Assembly: GCA_024681795.1 (NCBI GenBank)
Contig: JAILAD010000042.1
Span: 23,206 to 87,205 of the forward strand
Direction of reading: 5' to 3'
From: Lachnospiraceae bacterium
GTDB lineage: Bacteria > Bacillota > Clostridia > Lachnospirales > Lachnospiraceae
DNA length: 64,000 bases
In this document: positions 60,690 to 64,000 of the stretch, one piece after another
Layout of the letters: each line of letters starts with the position of its first letter
Numbering within the stretch: the stretch's first letter is position 1
Program-made: the position numbers and the translations under genes
The notes under the pieces: model-generated
What the model saw: the letters and a program-made list of their open reading frames with translations, nothing else
What the model was told of the DNA's origin: nothing
Databases searched by the model: none

Positions 60690-61556
60690 TTATTCCGCAC
60701 AGTTCGGGTAATCAAATAAATATTTCAAAAATTCCACGGCCACGTCGATTCTCGGTGAGTGGGCCGTTATGACGGAGGCAACCGGTGCATCGATGTTTGT
60801 TCCTTCGTAAAGACCGGTTTCCTTCATTCGTTTTGCACTGCCGATGTAAACCCCGACTTCATAGGATTTTGAGTCTGTGGGATCCACATAACTGTAGATG
60901 AGATCGTTTTCTTTTAAATACCGGTAGAAATCTTCCGGAAGATAATGGTCGATGGTGTCCTGATAGAAGCCGGCCGGAATATAATAATCTATGAGTTCCC
61001 CGGAAGCGATTAAGAGATCCGCGTCGCCTGCCTGACCGGCAGCGGTCAGGTTCATGTCATAGGCAAGAACGAGATTGTCGGTCGAGCCCGGATCAATCGT
61101 CATATCCGTATTGATGACGGACTGCGTTTTGGTTAAATCGAAATGCATATATTCGTTGAAGCCGTTAAGAAACCGGTCCAGATCGGTTTCGTCGTCGGAC
61201 GTGATGTCTTTTACATAGGCGCTGTTTAATGCATACGCGACAAACGCATACGGTTTCGGCGCAAAGACGGTATAATGGAGAATCAGGTATGCGGCGAAAG
61301 CGAGAACGCCCAAAAACACAAAGAAAGGTACTTTATAATAGTACCAGAAGTGCCTGATTTTTTGCTTGAACGGAAGCCGGGAAGCCTTGGCATTCTGAAA
61401 TTTAATCTCTTCTTTTACGGAATTTGTTTCCGGAGCGTCCCACTTCAGAACCTCGTAATCCGGTGCTTCCGGTTCGGCATCGGGTTTGTTTTTTTCTTTA
61501 ACCGATAATTCTTTATTCTCTTTAACTGTTAAATCTTTATTCTTTTTAACTGACAA
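60690..61556 (-). CDS. Membrane-anchored protein of unknown function
   Basis: 288 residues from a TTG start with GAGAGG eight bases before it. Residues 1-75 are charged with a small degenerate repeat (LTVKENKE, LSVKEKNK). One membrane segment follows (about 76-98), then a 190-residue domain, probably extracytoplasmic, with DADLLIASGE and SYEVGVYIGSAKRM. This part resembles extracytoplasmic substrate-sensing proteins of Lachnospiraceae but I do not know a family. Same strand as murI, 61 bp apart. Confidence 0.7.
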   Translation of the reverse strand: MSVKKNKDLTVKENKELSVKEKNKPDAEPEAPDYEVLKWDAPETNSVKEEIKFQNAKASRLPFKQKIRHFWYYYKVPFFVFLGVLAFAAYLILHYTVFAPKPYAFVAYALNSAYVKDITSDDETDLDRFLNGFNEYMHFDLTKTQSVINTDMTIDPGSTDNLVLAYDMNLTAAGQAGDADLLIASGELIDYYIPAGFYQDTIDHYLPEDFYRYLKENDLIYSYVDPTDSKSYEVGVYIGSAKRMKETGLYEGTNIDAPVASVITAHSPRIDVAVEFLKYLFDYPNCAE

Positions 61557-61641
61557 AATCTGAACCTCTCAAAATGAATTTGTCCTTTTATTATCTTACT
61601 TTTTTTACGTTCGGTCAACTTAAAGAAAGACGCCCGGTATA

Positions 61642-61670
61642 TTTACACGTCCCTTATTTTGTGGTACTAT
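61642..61670 (+). promoter_or_regulatory. Promoter of the uracil/xanthine permease gene
   Basis: TTTACA (61642-61647), 17-bp spacer, TACTAT (61665-61670). I looked for a purine riboswitch or PyrR site in the 75-nt leader and did not see one. Confidence 0.6.
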
Positions 61671-61751
61671 TCCTACTGACGGAAAAATCATAACAATATA
61701 TATGATTCTTCACAGGGGATTATCCGGAACACAAGAAGGAGGAAATGAATC

Positions 61752-63179
61752 ATGAAACTGATTTACCAGGTAGATGACAGACCGAAATTCGGTGCGCTTA
61801 TCGTCTTTGCCATTCAGCAGCTGCTTGCAATTATGACTGCAACGCTGGTTGTTCCCATTATTATTAATAACAATCCGACACTGATTGAACAGTTCGGGGA
61901 AGGATCCATCGGAATGAGTTCCGCAGCTGCATTATTCGGAGCAGGTGTAGGAACTCTTGTTTATGTATTGTTCACGAAGAAAAAGAGCCCGGTATTTTTA
62001 GGTTCCTCCTTTGCGTTTATCGGTTCCATGGTCGCAGCATTTGCGGGAGCCGCAACCGTTGCAATCGGATATGTCGGACTGATTCTCGGTGCAGTGGCGG
62101 CAGGTCTGGTGTATGTTATCATCGCGGGGCTGGTAAAGGCCTTCGGTGTAAAATGGATTAACAAACTGATGCCTGCGGTTGTAATCGGACCTACGGTTTC
62201 CATTATCGGACTCGGTCTTGCGGGCAACGCAGTCGGCGATCTGACAAGCGGCGGTTTCGAAACGACCAGTATTTATGCGGCAGTCGGCGTCGGCCTTGTA
62301 TCTTTGTTTGTCATTATGCTTTGCTCCGTATACGGCAAAAAAGCAGGAAAACTGATTCCTTTCATTCTGGGAATTATTGCGGGTTATATCTTTGCATTTA
62401 TTCTGACCTTCTTCGGATACTTATTCCGTAACGACGAACTGATGATTGTAAACATTGCTCCTTTTGCGGCTCTTGTGGAAGGCGGGGTATCCTTAAAGAC
62501 ATTTTTCCAGGTTCCGCAGTTTACGTTTATCAACGCATTCGGTTCATTTAAGGAGATCAACGGCGGTTACATCGGAACCATTCTGGCGGCTTACGTTCCC
62601 GTTGCATTCGTGGTATTTGCGGAACATATCGCGGATCACAAGAATATTTCTTCCATTATTGAAAAAGACCTTTTGGAAGATCCCGGTCTTCACAGAACAC
62701 TTCTCGGTGACGGTGTCGGATCCATGGTCGGCGCATTTTTCGGCGGCTGCCCGAATACGACATACGGTGAATCCATCGGCTGCGTCGCAATTACGAAAAA
62801 TGCATCCGTATGGACCATTATCACGGCGGCAATCGGAGCCATTATCATTTCTTTCCTTTCTCCGTTTGTTGCATTCGTAAACTCCATCCCCTCCTGTATC
62901 ATGGGCGGTGTCTGTATGGCACTTTACGGATTCATTGCGGTATCCGGTCTTAAGATGATTCAGAACGTGGACTTAAACAAGAACAAAAATCTCTTCGTCG
63001 TATCCGTTATTTTGATTGCGGGTATCGGCGGACTGACACTTTCCTTCGGCGGTGTTACGATTACTTCCGTGGCTTGTGCACTTATTCTCGGTATTATTGC
63101 AAACCTTCTGTTAAAGAACGGAAAGGACGATGAGGAAGAGCCTGAAAAAGAAGAAGCAAATGAGGAAAAACAGGCTTAA
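61752..63179 (+). CDS. uraA: Uracil/xanthine permease (NCS2 family)
   Basis: 475 residues, about fourteen membrane segments. PKFGALIVFAIQQLLAIMTATLVVP at the N-terminus is typical. The two substrate-site glutamates lie in VVFAEHIADH near 293 and NTTYGESIG near 339. The last 30 residues are charged (DEEEPEKEE). The second motif favours uracil, but a purine base is possible. AGGAGG precedes the ATG. Single gene with its own promoter. Confidence 0.9.
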   Translation: MKLIYQVDDRPKFGALIVFAIQQLLAIMTATLVVPIIINNNPTLIEQFGEGSIGMSSAAALFGAGVGTLVYVLFTKKKSPVFLGSSFAFIGSMVAAFAGAATVAIGYVGLILGAVAAGLVYVIIAGLVKAFGVKWINKLMPAVVIGPTVSIIGLGLAGNAVGDLTSGGFETTSIYAAVGVGLVSLFVIMLCSVYGKKAGKLIPFILGIIAGYIFAFILTFFGYLFRNDELMIVNIAPFAALVEGGVSLKTFFQVPQFTFINAFGSFKEINGGYIGTILAAYVPVAFVVFAEHIADHKNISSIIEKDLLEDPGLHRTLLGDGVGSMVGAFFGGCPNTTYGESIGCVAITKNASVWTIITAAIGAIIISFLSPFVAFVNSIPSCIMGGVCMALYGFIAVSGLKMIQNVDLNKNKNLFVVSVILIAGIGGLTLSFGGVTITSVACALILGIIANLLLKNGKDDEEEPEKEEANEEKQA

Positions 63180-63232
63180 TATAAGGTCTTTTACGGGGCG
63201 GGAAAAAAGAATTAAATTTAAGAAAAAATGAC

Positions 63233-63261
63233 TTGATTTTCTGTTTCAAGTGTAATAAGAT
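63233..63261 (+). promoter_or_regulatory. Promoter of the DUF6106 gene
   Basis: TTGATT (63233-63238), 17-bp spacer, TAAGAT (63256-63261). Confidence 0.5.
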
Positions 63262-63315
63262 AGGAGAAATATTTTTTAAATTCCCTTATCTATATGATTA
63301 CCGAGAGGCATCGAA

Positions 63316-63819
63316 ATGACTGATACATTTCAGGAATTGCTGATTCAGCGAAAGCCAAGTCAAATGAATAAAATTCTGGGGTTTACAATGGTGGGCTTAG
63401 CGGTTTTATCCGTGATCAGCGCAATTTTTGTAAGCCTCTTTTTCTTAATCGGCGCAGTTTTGTGCGGAGTATTGTCCTACTTTATTTATTTCGGACGCGC
63501 CGTGGTGGAATTTGAATATACCTATATGGATAAGGAACTGCGTGTGGACAGGATTTACAATCAGTCGAAGCGCAAGCAGGTGGATGTTTTCGATTTAAAC
63601 AAAGCGGAGATTGTTGCACCCGCAACTTCTTATCATCTTGACAATTTCAAGAACCGTGACGTTACGGTAAGTGATTACTCCACGGGTCTTGAGGATACGG
63701 ACGAACTGAAAACCTACATTATGTATTATGAAGGAAAAAGAAAAATCGTTCTTTCCTTAAATGATAAAGTGGTTCAGGCAATCCGTACCGGAATCCCGAG
63801 CAAGTTAAAACTTTCATAA
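63316..63819 (+). CDS. DUF6106 family membrane protein
   Basis: 167 residues. Two membrane segments (about 20-38 and 44-62) follow a polar start, then a cytoplasmic PH-like domain with VEFEYTYMDKELRVDRIYNQSKRKQV and KIVLSLNDKVVQAI. I recognise it as DUF6106, found in Clostridia; the role is unknown. The ribosome site is weak (GAGAGGC). It is the last gene seen in the window. Confidence 0.8.
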   Translation: MTDTFQELLIQRKPSQMNKILGFTMVGLAVLSVISAIFVSLFFLIGAVLCGVLSYFIYFGRAVVEFEYTYMDKELRVDRIYNQSKRKQVDVFDLNKAEIVAPATSYHLDNFKNRDVTVSDYSTGLEDTDELKTYIMYYEGKRKIVLSLNDKVVQAIRTGIPSKLKLS

Positions 63820-63887
63820 TAATACGGATAACTAAATAATAATTAAATAAAGAAAAAAGGGTAGTGTCAAGTAAGTTATGAAAACAG

Positions 63888-63984
63888 CGGACCAAGAAAA
63901 AAGGTCCGATTGAACCTTGAAAACTGTAGATATAATTCACTTTCCAATGGATTTATAAGGCGAAAGACACAGTTTGTGTCTTTC
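63888..63984. repeat. Two inverted repeats near the right edge
   Basis: CGGACC/GGTCCG (63888-63893 with 63903-63908) and GAAAGACACA/TGTGTCTTTC (63962-63971 with 63975-63984, loop 3). Neither has a T-run. The segment around 63862-63885 recalls insertion-sequence ends, but no transposase is in view. Confidence 0.5.
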
Positions 63985-64000
63985 ACCCGAACACAAGGAT

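Noticed and set aside
61671..61751. Purine riboswitch or PyrR attenuator before the uracil/xanthine permease
   Set aside because: Leader too short and no matching conserved core or terminator.
63901..63940. CCTTGAAAACTG segment as a sign of an rRNA operon end
   Set aside because: Short match to sequence often seen near rRNA genes, but no rRNA sequence is present on either side within the window.
1..64000. CRISPR array or tRNA/rRNA genes
   Set aside because: No regularly spaced direct repeats with unique spacers, and no cloverleaf or rRNA core sequences were recognised. The tandem repeats found are adjacent units without spacers.

Overview
The window looks like chromosomal DNA of a gut or rumen clostridium of the Lachnospiraceae type. 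Supporting signs are moderate GC, AGGAG-type ribosome binding sites, frequent TTG/GTG starts, consensus sigma-A promoters, a large pectin/galacturonate locus with an LplB-type ABC importer, and proteins I recognise as Clostridia/Lachnospiraceae families (EFR1 ferredoxin, DUF6062, DUF6106, Rpn-like remnant). The genus is not resolved. No rRNA, tRNA, CRISPR array, prophage or intact transposase was seen. All database-type statements are recognition from memory; no search was run.

Layout. 1-5.5 kb: leftward metal P-type ATPase (cut by the window edge), DegV, YdcF and AroA, with a rightward flavodoxin/ferredoxin between them. 5.6-20.8 kb: one uninterrupted rightward run of 14 genes: MATE exporter, acyl-adenylate ligase, acyl carrier protein, two GNAT/FemAB-type acyltransferases, five tandem cobalamin-binding radical SAM enzymes, a small amphipathic protein, a PD-(D/E)XK-like/winged-helix protein, a lipoprotein and a class C beta-lactamase-like serine hydrolase. 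I regard the first ten genes as a candidate undescribed biosynthetic system acting on a carrier-bound acyl chain.

21-44.8 kb: a pectin/rhamnogalacturonan utilisation locus. It holds a GH43 enzyme, YesL, a solute-binding lipoprotein with two permeases (no ATPase gene), a CE12 esterase, a second MATE, then LacI regulator-UxaC leftward and UxaB-UxaA-GH105-GH28-TIM barrel-CE8-KduI-KduD-KDPG aldolase/VOC fusion-KdgK rightward. Together they import oligogalacturonides, trim and de-esterify them in the cytoplasm, and take both galacturonate and unsaturated uronates to 2-keto-3-deoxygluconate, then pyruvate and glyceraldehyde 3-phosphate. Two 14-bp operators occur in both main control regions, which points to one LacI regulon.

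44.8-64 kb: mostly housekeeping. GltD-like oxidoreductase, three c-di-GMP proteins, GpmI behind a structured leader, a decayed Rpn-like gene, and an aromatic amino acid operon (pheA-DAHP synthase-trpB2). That operon is preceded by a promoter, a 43-codon leader peptide packed with Phe/Tyr/Trp codons and an intrinsic terminator, a classical attenuator layout. SDR, beta-CASP hydrolase, DUF6062, MurI, a membrane protein, a uracil/xanthine permease and DUF6106 follow. Short imperfect tandem duplications recur in gaps between genes, several starting at or next to stop codons.
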